NCBI GenBank assembly: GCA_023421505.1
Contig: JAEZTJ010000079.1
Location: 62,001 to 126,000 of the forward strand
Length of the DNA stretch: 64,000 nt
Source: Bacillota bacterium
GTDB taxonomy: Bacteria > Bacillota > Clostridia > Lachnospirales > Lachnospiraceae
Direction of reading: 5' to 3'
Shown piece after piece: positions 34,534 to 43,835 of the stretch (the first letter of the stretch is position 1; each line of letters begins with the position of its first letter). The notes under the pieces are model-generated. The model was not told the origin of the DNA. It saw nothing but the letters and a program-made list of their open reading frames with translations, and did no database searches. A program made the translations under genes and the position numbers.

Positions 34534-35421
34534 ATGGATAAGATATTTCGTAACAAGACAGCGATTGTGCTGTTTTTAGCACCGGGAATTATTTTATTTA
34601 CTGCCGTATTATTAATTCCTATATGCCAGGCAATCTATTATTCTCTATGCGATTGGAATGCACTAACAGGAGCTAAGTTTATTGGTCTGGCTAATTTTAA
34701 AAAATTATTTACAAATGATACTACAATGCAGTTTGCGTTGAAAAATTCAATATTTTTCATGCTTTTTTCTGCTATTACGCAACAAATTATTGGTTTATTA
34801 TTAGCGGCATTACTTACTAATATTAAAAGAGGTAGAAACTTATTTAAGAATATTTATTATCTGCCGGCCGTATTGTCCTCAGCAGCCTTAGGTTTATTAT
34901 GGTCCTTCTTATTTAATCCTAAAATGGGAATTAATCAGATCCTTGCAATGTTTGGAATAAAAGGTCCTTTGTGGCTGATGGATACGAAGGGATATATCGT
35001 ATTGCCGATGTGGGTTATAGCTTTTGTAGCATTATGGCAGTATGTTGGTACGACAATGATGCTTTATATGGCGCAGATTTCAGGAATTTCTAAATCGCTT
35101 TATGAAGCTTCCTTTATAGACGGAGCAAGCAGGTTTAAGAGCTTCTTCCATATTACCTTACCGCTTATTAAGCCAATGGTAGCAACTTCCTTATCCTTAA
35201 ATTGTATTGGTTCCTTGAAATTCTTTGATTTGGTTTATAATATGACACAGGGTGGTCCTAATCATAGAACGGACGTATTAGCTACACACCTTTATTTTCA
35301 AGGCTTTCAGTATTTTAAATACGGATACGCAAGTGCAATTGGTATGATATTATTACTAATGTGTTTGGTTATAACCTTCATTATTAACAGGGTTTTTAGA
35401 ACCAAAGAAGCTGAGAGGTAG
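34534..35421 (+). CDS. Sugar ABC transporter permease (MalF-like)
   Basis: 295 residues with six predicted membrane helices. The cytoplasmic EAA loop that docks to the ATPase is EASFIDGASRFKSFFHITLPLIKPM (about residues 190-215). The opening FRNKTAIVLFLAPGIILFTAVLLIPICQAIYYSLCDWN is typical of carbohydrate permeases of the MalF/UgpA type. Forms a heterodimer with the next gene product. AGGGAGG before the start; 12 bp to the next gene. Confidence 0.93.
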   Translation: MDKIFRNKTAIVLFLAPGIILFTAVLLIPICQAIYYSLCDWNALTGAKFIGLANFKKLFTNDTTMQFALKNSIFFMLFSAITQQIIGLLLAALLTNIKRGRNLFKNIYYLPAVLSSAALGLLWSFLFNPKMGINQILAMFGIKGPLWLMDTKGYIVLPMWVIAFVALWQYVGTTMMLYMAQISGISKSLYEASFIDGASRFKSFFHITLPLIKPMVATSLSLNCIGSLKFFDLVYNMTQGGPNHRTDVLATHLYFQGFQYFKYGYASAIGMILLLMCLVITFIINRVFRTKEAER

Positions 35422-35433
35422 GAGGGAAGCAGG

Positions 35434-36261
35434 ATGAAAAAAATAAGTGTAAGATCTATTATTATATATATATTTCTCTCTGTGATGGCTATTATTTATA
35501 TTGCTCCGTTACTATGGGTGGTTTTAGCGTCCATTAAGTCCAATACAGAAGTGTTAAAAAGCCCTTTTACTTTACCGAAATTAATTCAATGGGATAACTA
35601 TAAGGTTGCCTGGAATGCCGGTAAGCTGGGTATCGCAACCCTTAATTCAGTTATTGTTAGCAGTATAACATTAGTAGTAAGTATGTTGGTAGGTGCTATG
35701 GCTGCTTTTGCAATTGGTCGTATGCGTTTCAAATTAGCTTCTCCTACTTTAACCTACTTTTTAATTGGTATGATGATACCGGTTCATTGTGTATTAATAC
35801 CGTTATTTGTAACCTTCTCAAGGATTAATATGACTAATCATTTGCAATCTTTGATTTTGCCGTATATTACCTTTTCCTTACCGATGACGATATTTATTAT
35901 GGTTAATTTCTTCAGGGAAATGCCAACAGATATGTTTGAGGCTGCTTGTATTGATGGTAGCTCAATTTATGGTTGTTTTTTCAAAATTGCACTTCCGCTT
36001 TCTAAGACCGGATTATTTGTTACAGGCCTGATGACATTCGTAAACAATTGGAATGAATTATTGCTGGCAATGGTATTTATTTCTGATACAAATAGGAAGA
36101 CACTTCCGGTTACTTTAACTTATTTCGTAGGTCCTTATTCAACAAATTACGTGCAGATGTTCGCTGCGATTGTAATTGCTGTAGCACCTTCTATCGTAGT
36201 ATATAGCTGTTTTAGTAATCAGATCGTTGAAGGGCTAACAGCCGGAGCAATAAAAGGTTGA
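35434..36261 (+). CDS. Sugar ABC transporter permease (MalG-like)
   Basis: 275 residues, six helices. EAA loop EAACIDGSSIYGCFFKIALPLSKTG. The start SIIIYIFLSVMAIIYIAPLLWVVLASIKSNTEVLKSPFTLPK and the end NQIVEGLTAGAIKG are standard for MalG/UgpE-type partners. No ATPase gene follows; GH3 comes next, so the energising subunit must be encoded elsewhere (candidate at 4849). Confidence 0.93.
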   Translation: MKKISVRSIIIYIFLSVMAIIYIAPLLWVVLASIKSNTEVLKSPFTLPKLIQWDNYKVAWNAGKLGIATLNSVIVSSITLVVSMLVGAMAAFAIGRMRFKLASPTLTYFLIGMMIPVHCVLIPLFVTFSRINMTNHLQSLILPYITFSLPMTIFIMVNFFREMPTDMFEAACIDGSSIYGCFFKIALPLSKTGLFVTGLMTFVNNWNELLLAMVFISDTNRKTLPVTLTYFVGPYSTNYVQMFAAIVIAVAPSIVVYSCFSNQIVEGLTAGAIKG

Positions 36262-36331
36262 TTTTTTAATAGCTTGGAATATAATAGAATTGTAGGTAAT
36301 TTACCTAAATAGACTTGTAGGAGAAGATAGG

Positions 36332-38422
36332 ATGAAGCGAGAAGAAGCACGTAGGAAAGCAAAAGAGCTGGTTGCTAAAATGACAATTGAGGAGAAGGCA
36401 TCACAGTTAAAATATGATGCACCGGCGATAGACAGGCTTGGTATTCCCGGATATAACTGGTGGAATGAAGGTCTTCATGGCGTTGCCAGAGCAGGTGTTG
36501 CAACCAGTTTCCCACAAGCAATCGGTATGGCTGCTACCTTTGATGTAGATTTGTTAAATGAGGTTGCAGCTGCTATTTCAGAAGAGGGAAGAGCAAAATA
36601 TAATGAATACAGTAAGCATGGAGATCGGGACATTTATAAAGGATTAACCTTTTGGTCTCCTAATGTGAATATATTTAGAGATCCTAGATGGGGAAGAGGG
36701 CATGAAACCTATGGAGAGGATCCATACTTAACCAGCAGACTTGGAGTTGCTTTTGTAAAAGGACTGCAAGGAGACGGTGAGGTTATGAAGGGTGCGGCCT
36801 GTGCTAAGCATTTTGCGGTTCATTCAGGTCCGGAAGCAGAACGCCATTCTTTTAATGCGATAGCAACGAAGAAGGACATGTATGAAACCTACCTTCCTGC
36901 CTTTAAAGCTCTTGTAAAAGAAGCTGGGGTTGAAGCTGTTATGGGTGCTTACAATAGAACCAACGGGGAGCCGTGCTGTGGCAGTAAGACTTTGATCACA
37001 GATATCCTGCGAAGAGATTGGGATTTCCAGGGGCATTTTGTATCAGATTGCTGGGCGCTTAAGGATTTTCATGAGCACCATAAGGTTACAAGTACTGCAG
37101 AAGAATCTGCAGCGATGGCACTGAAAGCCGGATGTGATTTGAATTGTGGCAGTGTCTATCTATATATTCTTAAGGCTTATCAGGATGGACTAGTAACCGA
37201 AGAGGAAATCACTACCGCAGCAGAACGTTTATTTACAACAAGATTCCTGCTGGGATTATTTGAACCGAATGAGTATGATAAAATACCTTTTGAAACCGTT
37301 GAATGTCGTGAACATATCAATCTGGCTGATAAAGTAACGGAGGAAAGTCTGGTATTATTAAAGAATAATGGCATATTACCTCTAAAGAAGGATAATATTA
37401 AGACGATTGGTGTAGTAGGACCAAATGCGAATAGCAGAGCAGCCTTAGTTGGTAATTATCATGGTACTTCATCAGAATATATTACTATTCTGGAAGGAAT
37501 TCAACAAGAAGCTGGTGAAGAGGTTAGAATACTCTATTCGGATGGCTGTCACCTTTATAAGGAGAAGACAGAGAATTTAGCTTGGAATAATGACAGAATC
37601 AGTGAAGCAGTTATCGTTGCGGAGCATAGTGACATTGTAATACTGTGTCTTGGCCTTGATGAAACTCTGGAAGGAGAAGAGGGTGATGCAGGCAATAGCT
37701 ACGCTTCCGGAGATAAACCGGATTTGCAGCTGCCTCAAGTACAGAGAATACTGATGGAAGCAATAGCTAAAGTTGGTAAGCCAACGATCCTATGCTTAAG
37801 CGTTGGCAGTGCTATAGATTTAACTTATGCAGAAGAGCATATGGATGCAGTCCTACTTACCTGGTATCCGGGTGCAAGAGGCGGACGTAGAATTGCAAAG
37901 ACTCTATTCGGTAAGAGTTCACCTACCGGTAAGCTCCCAGTTACATTCTATCGTGATTTAGAGGAGCTGCCACCCTTTGAGGATTATTCTATGTCAGGTA
38001 GAACCTATCGATATATGAAGGGAGAAGCATTATATCCCTTCGGTTACGGCTTAACCTATGGAGACTGTAGTATAAATCATGCCAAGTACTTAGATGGAAA
38101 GATTGAGGCAGAGATTACTAATATAGGTGAGTATGATATTGAGGAAGTAATTCAAGTCTACATTAAGAATTTAGATTCAAATTATGCTGTACCAAATCAT
38201 AGCTTGTGTTCCTTTAAGCGTATTGCGCTTAAGAAAGGGGAGAAATGCAAGGTAGAACTTCCGATCAGCGAAGAAGCATTTCTTGTAGTAAATAATGATG
38301 GTGAGTATGTGAAGGATGGAACGAGCTTTAAGTTATATGTAGGTTTTGGACAACCGGACAATAGAACCATGGCACTAACGAAGAAGAAATGTATTGAGTT
38401 TGATGTTAATATAATTAAATAA
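36332..38422 (+). CDS. Glycoside hydrolase family 3 (beta-xylosidase/beta-glucosidase)
   Basis: 696 residues, no signal peptide. The N-terminal TIM barrel contains GIPGYNWWNEGLHGVARAG, TSFPQAIGMAATFD and KHFAVHSGPEAERHSF, with the nucleophile Asp239 in FVSDCWAL. The alpha/beta sandwich domain (about 340-560) carries the acid/base region GLDETLEGEEGDAG. A fibronectin-III-like C-terminal domain ends the chain. The W-W-N-E-G-L-H-G-V-A motif is characteristic of the xylosidase branch of GH3. It would hydrolyse imported xylo-oligosaccharides in the cytosol. Co-directional with, and 70 bp after, the permeases. Confidence 0.92.
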   Translation: MKREEARRKAKELVAKMTIEEKASQLKYDAPAIDRLGIPGYNWWNEGLHGVARAGVATSFPQAIGMAATFDVDLLNEVAAAISEEGRAKYNEYSKHGDRDIYKGLTFWSPNVNIFRDPRWGRGHETYGEDPYLTSRLGVAFVKGLQGDGEVMKGAACAKHFAVHSGPEAERHSFNAIATKKDMYETYLPAFKALVKEAGVEAVMGAYNRTNGEPCCGSKTLITDILRRDWDFQGHFVSDCWALKDFHEHHKVTSTAEESAAMALKAGCDLNCGSVYLYILKAYQDGLVTEEEITTAAERLFTTRFLLGLFEPNEYDKIPFETVECREHINLADKVTEESLVLLKNNGILPLKKDNIKTIGVVGPNANSRAALVGNYHGTSSEYITILEGIQQEAGEEVRILYSDGCHLYKEKTENLAWNNDRISEAVIVAEHSDIVILCLGLDETLEGEEGDAGNSYASGDKPDLQLPQVQRILMEAIAKVGKPTILCLSVGSAIDLTYAEEHMDAVLLTWYPGARGGRRIAKTLFGKSSPTGKLPVTFYRDLEELPPFEDYSMSGRTYRYMKGEALYPFGYGLTYGDCSINHAKYLDGKIEAEITNIGEYDIEEVIQVYIKNLDSNYAVPNHSLCSFKRIALKKGEKCKVELPISEEAFLVVNNDGEYVKDGTSFKLYVGFGQPDNRTMALTKKKCIEFDVNIIK

Positions 38423-38951
38423 TATTAAAATGATAAAGCATAGGAATGTGGGACAATAATTACTCTGTTAAAAGAATGATTAATGTGAAACTTACCTATG
38501 CTTTGTTTAGCATTAAGCGGCTGTTATAGAGTTTTATAAACTACTATGGAGTTAATTAAACTGTTTTAAAGTTATATAAACTGTTTTAGAGTAGTTAAAT
38601 TATTTATAACTATTTAAACGTATATTATAATAAAAGTATATTTATATAGAAGATAATGGTATAGTAATACTTCAAGATATTATTGGATTAAATTGTAAAT
38701 AATCTCAAAGAAACTACAAATTATTTCGGTAAATCTTTAGAAATACATAATTTAAACACAGAATTTTAAGAACAATTTTATTGATTTATGGAAAGACTAT
38801 AAGTATAATGAGTTATACAATAAAATATAGGAAAACAATGAAGCTCTGAATATAACTGCTTCAGAGTTACATTTTTGTAGATAGGGACGGTATTACAAAT
38901 ATAACTGAATTACCATCCGCAATAAAAGCATTTATGATATAGGAGGATTTC
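38423..38951. other. AT-rich intergenic region with hairpins and short repeats
   Basis: 530 bp without a gene. AAAGCATAGG (38435-38444) and CCTATGCTTT (38495-38504) form a stem with a 50-nt loop. A loosely repeated ATAAACTGTTTTA-type unit occurs around 38555-38600. CTCTGAA/TTCAGAG (38844-38850, 38860-38866) followed by TTACATTTTTG is terminator-like. No promoter for ftsH could be assigned with confidence. Confidence 0.5.
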
Positions 38952-40850
38952 GTGGATAACAATAACAATAATAATAAGCAAAATAAGAATGGTATGCCGA
39001 ACAGAATTGCCATTATCATCATATTAGTATCATCACTTGTGATATGGTATATGATTTCGTGGGTAACTGAGTCATTAAAGGATAGACAGGAAATAACTTA
39101 TAAAGAATTTCAGAACATGCTGGTAGAAGATAAAGATAAAATTGATCTCGTTATAGTGAAGGGAGATCAGATTATCATTACGTTAAAGGGACAGGAAAAC
39201 AGTCTTTATAAAACCTCCTACTATACCGGATACTTCTATAATGATCTAAAATTAATTGATAAATTAGAGGCATCAGGTGTTGATTATAAGATGGCAATAG
39301 AAAATACTAATATTGTTGGTTCGATATTGTCATATATTTTACCCTTTGTTGTAATCTCCTTGGTAATGTGGTTTTTTGTCAGGACATTATCAAAAAGCAG
39401 TGGCGGCGTCATGGGAGTTGGTAAAAGTAATGCCAAGATTTATGTGGAGAAGCAGACCGGAGTAACATTTAAGGATGTAGCTGGTGAGGAAGAGGCAAAG
39501 GAATCAGTTACTGAGATTGTAGATTTTCTTCATAATCCTGCGAAATACACGCGTATTGGTGCGAAGCTTCCGAAGGGTGCTCTATTAGTTGGACCTCCCG
39601 GAACAGGAAAAACATTACTTGCTAAGGCGGTTGCCGGTGAAGCAAAGGTGCCTTTCTACTCTTTATCAGGATCAGACTTCGTAGAGATGTTTGTGGGCGT
39701 CGGTGCTTCAAGAGTTAGAGATTTATTTAAGCAGGCGCAACAATCTGCTCCCTGTATTATATTCATCGATGAAATTGATGCAATCGGTAAGAGCCGTGAT
39801 TCTCATTATGGCGGTGGTAATGATGAAAGAGAACAAACCTTAAATCAGCTGCTCTCCAATATGGACGGCTTTGATTCCTCTAAGGGTCTTGTGGTTCTAG
39901 GTGCAACAAACAGACCGGAAGTACTAGATAAAGCTTTACTGCGTCCGGGCCGTTTTGATAGAAGAATTATAGTTGATAAGCCTGACTTAAAGGGTAGATT
40001 AGAGATTCTTAAGGTACATGCTAAGAATGTACTCATGCATGATTCAGTAGATTTAGAAGCAATTGCAAAAGCAACCTCTGGTGCAGTGGGTTCAGATTTA
40101 GCTAATATGATTAATGAAGCAGCAATTCTAGCTGTTAAGAAGGGTAGAACTGTAGTTACCCAGGACGATCTGTTTGAATCAGTTGAGGTAGTAATTGCGG
40201 GTAAAGAGAAAAAGGATAGAATACTTGGTAAGGAAGAAAAGAAAATTGTAGCATATCATGAGGTGGGTCATGCTCTGGTTACAGCGCTAGAAAAAAATGC
40301 TGAACCGGTTCAAAAAATTACAATTGTACCTAGAACAATGGGTTCACTCGGCTATGTTATGCAGGTTCCGGAAGAAGAGAAATATTTAATGAGTAAGGAC
40401 GAGATACTTACCCGTATTGTAACTCTTTATGGTGGACGTGCTGCTGAAAAGCTTGTATTCAACTCCATAACTACAGGAGCCTCCAACGATATCGAGAAGG
40501 CAACCTCTCTTGCAAGAGCGATGGTTACTCAATACGGTATGTCCGAGAAATTTGGCCTTATGGGCTTAGAATCAGTTGAAAGCAAGTACTTAGACGGACG
40601 ACCGGTACTGAATTGTGGTGATGAGACTGCCGGAGAGATTGATAAAGAAGTAATGCAAATTCTGAAGGAATGTTATGACAAGGCAGAGAGTTTGCTTGCT
40701 GATAACCGTGACGTTCTGGATCAGATTGCGGAATACTTATTCAGTAAGGAAACCATAACTGGTGAAGAATTTATGAAGATTTACAATGATATTAAAGGTA
40801 TCAAAGCGGAAGATGGAATGGAAATAGCCTCTGAAGTAGAGAAAGCCTGA
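38952..40850 (+). CDS. ftsH: ATP-dependent zinc metalloprotease FtsH
   Basis: 632 residues from GTG 38952 behind AGGAGG. An Asn/Lys-rich N-terminus, membrane helix 1 (IAIIIILVSSLVIWYMISWV), a short extracellular domain, and helix 2 (ILSYILPFVVISLVMWFFV). The AAA domain has Walker A GPPGTGKT (from residue 214), Walker B CIIFIDEIDAIG and the second region of homology (ATNRPEVLDKALLRPGRFDR). The peptidase has HEVGH (436-440) as zinc ligands. All catalytic parts are intact. It degrades misfolded membrane proteins and short-lived regulators. Followed by a strong terminator. Confidence 0.96.
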   Translation: MDNNNNNNKQNKNGMPNRIAIIIILVSSLVIWYMISWVTESLKDRQEITYKEFQNMLVEDKDKIDLVIVKGDQIIITLKGQENSLYKTSYYTGYFYNDLKLIDKLEASGVDYKMAIENTNIVGSILSYILPFVVISLVMWFFVRTLSKSSGGVMGVGKSNAKIYVEKQTGVTFKDVAGEEEAKESVTEIVDFLHNPAKYTRIGAKLPKGALLVGPPGTGKTLLAKAVAGEAKVPFYSLSGSDFVEMFVGVGASRVRDLFKQAQQSAPCIIFIDEIDAIGKSRDSHYGGGNDEREQTLNQLLSNMDGFDSSKGLVVLGATNRPEVLDKALLRPGRFDRRIIVDKPDLKGRLEILKVHAKNVLMHDSVDLEAIAKATSGAVGSDLANMINEAAILAVKKGRTVVTQDDLFESVEVVIAGKEKKDRILGKEEKKIVAYHEVGHALVTALEKNAEPVQKITIVPRTMGSLGYVMQVPEEEKYLMSKDEILTRIVTLYGGRAAEKLVFNSITTGASNDIEKATSLARAMVTQYGMSEKFGLMGLESVESKYLDGRPVLNCGDETAGEIDKEVMQILKECYDKAESLLADNRDVLDQIAEYLFSKETITGEEFMKIYNDIKGIKAEDGMEIASEVEKA

Positions 40851-41002
40851 CAATTCATGGTTTCTTCCTGTATTTATGTAAATATAGCTATTATAACGAT
40901 TATAGTAAACGACTATTATAAAGGATTATTGTAAAAGATTAATAGTAAAAGACTATAGTAAGAGATTAATAGTAAAAGATAAATTGGAAAGATAAATATA
41001 AA

Positions 41003-41041
41003 AGGATTACTTGGTAAATATCCAGGTGATTCTTTTTTTTT
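41003..41041 (+). terminator. Intrinsic terminator after ftsH
   Basis: AGGATTACTTGG (41003-41014) pairs with CCAGGTGATTCT (41022-41033) with G-T wobbles, followed by eight T. Confidence 0.92.
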
Positions 41042-41051
41042 AGAAATTTAC

Positions 41052-41080
41052 TTGACAGTTGTAATATCCAAAACTATAAT
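41052..41080 (+). promoter_or_regulatory. Perfect consensus sigma-A promoter
   Basis: TTGACA (41052-41057), 17-nt spacer, TATAAT (41075-41080). Both boxes match consensus exactly. It precedes the methyltransferase gene by 280 nt. Confidence 0.92.
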
Positions 41081-41363
41081 TTATATATACCAAATAAATT
41101 ATATAGTATGTATAAATGGATACTGTCATGTGTTTTTCTGCATACATGATAATGAAAATAGTTAAAGTGGAAAGGCCTAAATAATTATATTTCATAAGTT
41201 AAAACATTCATAATTGATACAAAATAGGAAAACATAATTTAATGAGTTGCTGCTATAACGCGTTTATGAAGCTGCTGATACTTAGGCTTTGTTTGATGCC
41301 TTTGTATAGATTGTTTGATTTTGGGAAGTTAATATCTAATTCTTTAGTATTTATGGAGGGTAA

Positions 41364-42152
41364 ATGAATATGGAAAGCTTGAAGCTTGAAGAAATGTCGG
41401 TTTCGGAAACGCTGCTTATACCACTACTGGCAAAAGCAAAAGATAGTATAAGTTCTACACCAATCATAAGGGATTCAAAATCACTTGAGATTGCAGAGCA
41501 ACTGGAAATAGACAAAAAACGTTTTGAGGGAGGTACAATCTCCGATCATGGAATTATTGTTAGGACGGAAGTACTCGATAGTGAACTAAGAAAGCTGCAA
41601 AGAGAGTATAAGAAATTAACTATAATTAATCTTGGAGCAGGCTTAGATACAAGGATTAGTAGAATGGATAATCAACAGCTTAGGTGGTATGAGCTTGATT
41701 TACCTGAAGTGATCAGTCTTCGAAGAAAATTCTTTAATGAGAATGAGAGAGTTACCTTTATTGCAAAATCGGTACTTGATGAATCGTGGATAAATGATAT
41801 AGTAGTAGAAGAGGATTGTGCCATTGTAGTTATAGCTGAGGGCTTACTAATGTACTTTACAGAGAGCGAGGTAAGGCAAATTATTGCCTTGCTATCAAAA
41901 AGCTTTCCTAAGGCACATATGCTATTTGATGTTGTACATACTTATTTTATCGGTAAATCCATCAGTAGTCAATTTTTATGGGGGATTGATGAAGCGAAGG
42001 ACATAGAGAAGCTTTGTAATAGCATAAGGCTCGTCGATTCCTGGAGTACCGGTAATCTTCATAAGGAAAAACAACCGCTTTTCTTAAGAATGATGAACGT
42101 TATGAAATCAACCAGAAATAGAAGTCAGATTTTACATATTTGTTTTAACTAG
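41364..42152 (+). CDS. SAM-dependent methyltransferase, leucine carboxyl methyltransferase family
   Basis: 262 residues from ATG 41364 (GGAGGG just upstream). ISDHGIIVRTEVLDSELRKL, TIINLGAGLDTRISRMDNQQLRWYELDLPEVISLRRKFF and CAIVVIAEGLLMYFTESEVRQIIALL are signature blocks of the LCM/PPM1-like family; bacterial members act on small molecules or polyketides. GAGLDTR is the SAM-binding loop. The natural substrate is unknown. It is followed by a TetR-family regulator, and the two may form a regulated pair. The preceding promoter is a perfect consensus, so expression would be high unless repressed. Confidence 0.85.
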   Translation: MNMESLKLEEMSVSETLLIPLLAKAKDSISSTPIIRDSKSLEIAEQLEIDKKRFEGGTISDHGIIVRTEVLDSELRKLQREYKKLTIINLGAGLDTRISRMDNQQLRWYELDLPEVISLRRKFFNENERVTFIAKSVLDESWINDIVVEEDCAIVVIAEGLLMYFTESEVRQIIALLSKSFPKAHMLFDVVHTYFIGKSISSQFLWGIDEAKDIEKLCNSIRLVDSWSTGNLHKEKQPLFLRMMNVMKSTRNRSQILHICFN

Positions 42153-42178
42153 ATATAAATAATATTTTTAGCCGATGC

Positions 42179-42240
42179 TGTATACACGTAGATACTATTT
42201 CGAAGCAGAATATTTTGAAATATGCAGTTACGTGTATACA
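42179..42240. repeat. Palindromic dispersed element (TGTATAC family), compact copy
   Basis: TGTATACACGTA (42179-42190) and TACGTGTATACA (42229-42240) are exact 12-bp inverted ends. An inner TATTTC/GAAATA stem is present. The core ATACTATTTCGAAGCAGAA matches the 12.2-kb element. It lies between the methyltransferase and the TetR gene, where it could also act as an operator or attenuator. Confidence 0.7.
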
Positions 42241-42293
42241 ATTGAAAGGACGATATTTTTTGCATTGCTGAAGATGTTAATGATTCGAGAGGG

Positions 42294-42884
42294 ATGAGTA
42301 TGCCTAAATTTAGTGAAACCGAGAAAGAAATCATACGACAAAAGCTTTTTATAGAAGGGGAACGGCTCTTTACTGCACTTGGTCTTAAAAAAGTGACGAT
42401 TGATGATATCGTAATGGCAGTTGGCATTGCCAAGGCGTCCTTTTATACCTTTTATTCCAGTAAGGAGTACCTGTATATGGATATTGTACAGAGCATCCAG
42501 CAGAAAATATTTAATCAAGCAGAAGAGCTGCTGAAGCAGAATACAAACTTTCCCGATAAGGAACGAGTAAGGCAGGTGTTTGGACTGCTATATAGTAGTA
42601 CGATAACCTATCCTATCATTCAGCAAATCAATTTACAAACGGTTGAATATCTGCAGCGGAAAATTTCACCGGAACGTCTTGAAGAATTTCAGAACACTAA
42701 TATAGATGCCGCCCGTATCATGCAATCACATGGAGTCAAATTTAAATATGAGACAGAGCTTACCTCCCTTGCTTTTCAGAGTCTTTATTCCTGTTGGATG
42801 TTCATTCAAAATGTGAGTAAAGAGAATCAGGAAGCAGTTTTTCAAATCATATTCGATGGAATTATTGATAAAGTTATTCTGTAA
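42294..42884 (+). CDS. TetR/AcrR family transcriptional regulator
   Basis: 196 residues. N-terminal helix-turn-helix IRQKLFIEGERLFTALGLKKVTIDDIVMAVGIAKASFYTFYSSKEYLYMDIV (residues about 11-62) is a standard TetR DNA-binding domain. The rest is the helical ligand domain, with no recognisable ligand motif. It probably represses itself or the neighbouring methyltransferase. GAGAGGG precedes ATG 42294. Convergent with the PHP gene (5-bp gap). Confidence 0.9.
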   Translation: MSMPKFSETEKEIIRQKLFIEGERLFTALGLKKVTIDDIVMAVGIAKASFYTFYSSKEYLYMDIVQSIQQKIFNQAEELLKQNTNFPDKERVRQVFGLLYSSTITYPIIQQINLQTVEYLQRKISPERLEEFQNTNIDAARIMQSHGVKFKYETELTSLAFQSLYSCWMFIQNVSKENQEAVFQIIFDGIIDKVIL

Positions 42885-42889
42885 TACAC

Positions 42890-43720
42890 TTAAATTAACC
42901 CTTTGAGATTTAACATAGTGATTGGAATTTTAGTCTCACCAACACTGGCATTCCCGAAGGAGCCATGACAATCTGATCCTGTGGTTATGAGTAGCTTCTG
43001 ATCCTGACTTATCTGCAGACAGATTTTTGTGACCTCTTTGCTATGTGTCGGATAGTAGCATTCAATGCCATCTATATTATATTTGCATAGCCTTAATATC
43101 TCTTTTTGAAACACATCCATGTCTGTTTCTTTGACAGTTACACCTGGATGAGCAAGAATAGCCTTGCCTCCGGCTTTATGGATTTGATCGCATACTGCTT
43201 CCACGGAAGGAAAATCTACACAATCATAGGTACATCCGTATCTTGGATAATAGGCAAAGCCTTCACGCAGATTCTTAATCAGGCCTTTTTCCTTTAAGTA
43301 ATGTAATGCCTTCCACCCGCCCTTCCTGCGATTATAGGAATACTTCATATAGTCTGAGTAGGAGATTTCTTCATATTCATACTGAAGCTTTTCAATCAAC
43401 ATAGAATTGACAGTATCAAGGAGAATTCGGTTTCTAGTTACAAACTGTTCAAATTCAGTATCCTGTAGATTAATATTATAAGCCAGTATATGAGTATTCC
43501 TATGATGATCGAGAGAATCAAGCTCGACTCCCGGAATATAGAGGATATCACCCTCTTTACAGAGCTCCTTAAGCTTAATTGTGCCCTCGAGATTATCATG
43601 ATCAGTTAAGGAGAGTATCCCTACCCCATTTTCCTTAGCAGCCTCCAATAGTTCTTCCGGTGACATCGTACCATCTGAATAGTAGGAATGGATATGCATG
43701 TCTGCAAGCATTTCTCTCAT
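42890..43720 (-). CDS. PHP domain phosphoesterase
   Basis: 276 residues, minus strand. MLADMHIHSYYSDGTMSPEELLEAAKENGVGILSLTDHDNLEG is the N-terminal PHP metal-binding site (H-x-H, then D-H-D); IPGVELDS, AILAHPGV and TTGSDCHG provide the remaining metal ligands. Relatives hydrolyse 3',5'-nucleoside bisphosphates or histidinol phosphate; this stand-alone form most resembles the YciV/TrpH-type nucleotide phosphatase. No his operon nearby, which argues against HisK. Ribosome site AGGAGG before ATG on the minus strand. Confidence 0.87.
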   Translation of the reverse strand: MREMLADMHIHSYYSDGTMSPEELLEAAKENGVGILSLTDHDNLEGTIKLKELCKEGDILYIPGVELDSLDHHRNTHILAYNINLQDTEFEQFVTRNRILLDTVNSMLIEKLQYEYEEISYSDYMKYSYNRRKGGWKALHYLKEKGLIKNLREGFAYYPRYGCTYDCVDFPSVEAVCDQIHKAGGKAILAHPGVTVKETDMDVFQKEILRLCKYNIDGIECYYPTHSKEVTKICLQISQDQKLLITTGSDCHGSFGNASVGETKIPITMLNLKGLI

Positions 43721-43835
43721 CTATAAGTCCTCCTGAATGGTTGAATAACCATTATGTTTTCTGTCTATAGCATATCACAAAATCTGGATTTTTATATCGT
43801 TATTTTTCCATGTTAAATTAAATGATAGGTTTAGA

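Larger units (their letters stand above)
40851..41363. other. Intergenic region: degenerate tandem repeats, terminator, consensus promoter
   Basis: About 510 bp. 40890-40990 is a run of degenerate repeats built on AGTAAAAGATTAAT. Then come the ftsH terminator (41003-41041) and a perfect promoter (41052-41080). The 280-nt leader after it contains TCATGT/ACATGA and, around 41270, TTATGAAGCTGCTGATACTT, which resembles the loop of the inverted repeat at 43.9 kb. No gene seen. Confidence 0.55.

Noticed and set aside
29938..38422. Search for CcpA operator (cre) sites near the xylan-type genes.
   Set aside because: No sequence close to TGWAANCGNTNWCA was seen by eye in the intergenic regions, so no site is claimed.
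40890..40990. Tandem repeats as a possible CRISPR array.
   Set aside because: Units are short, degenerate and without unique spacers; no cas genes in the window.
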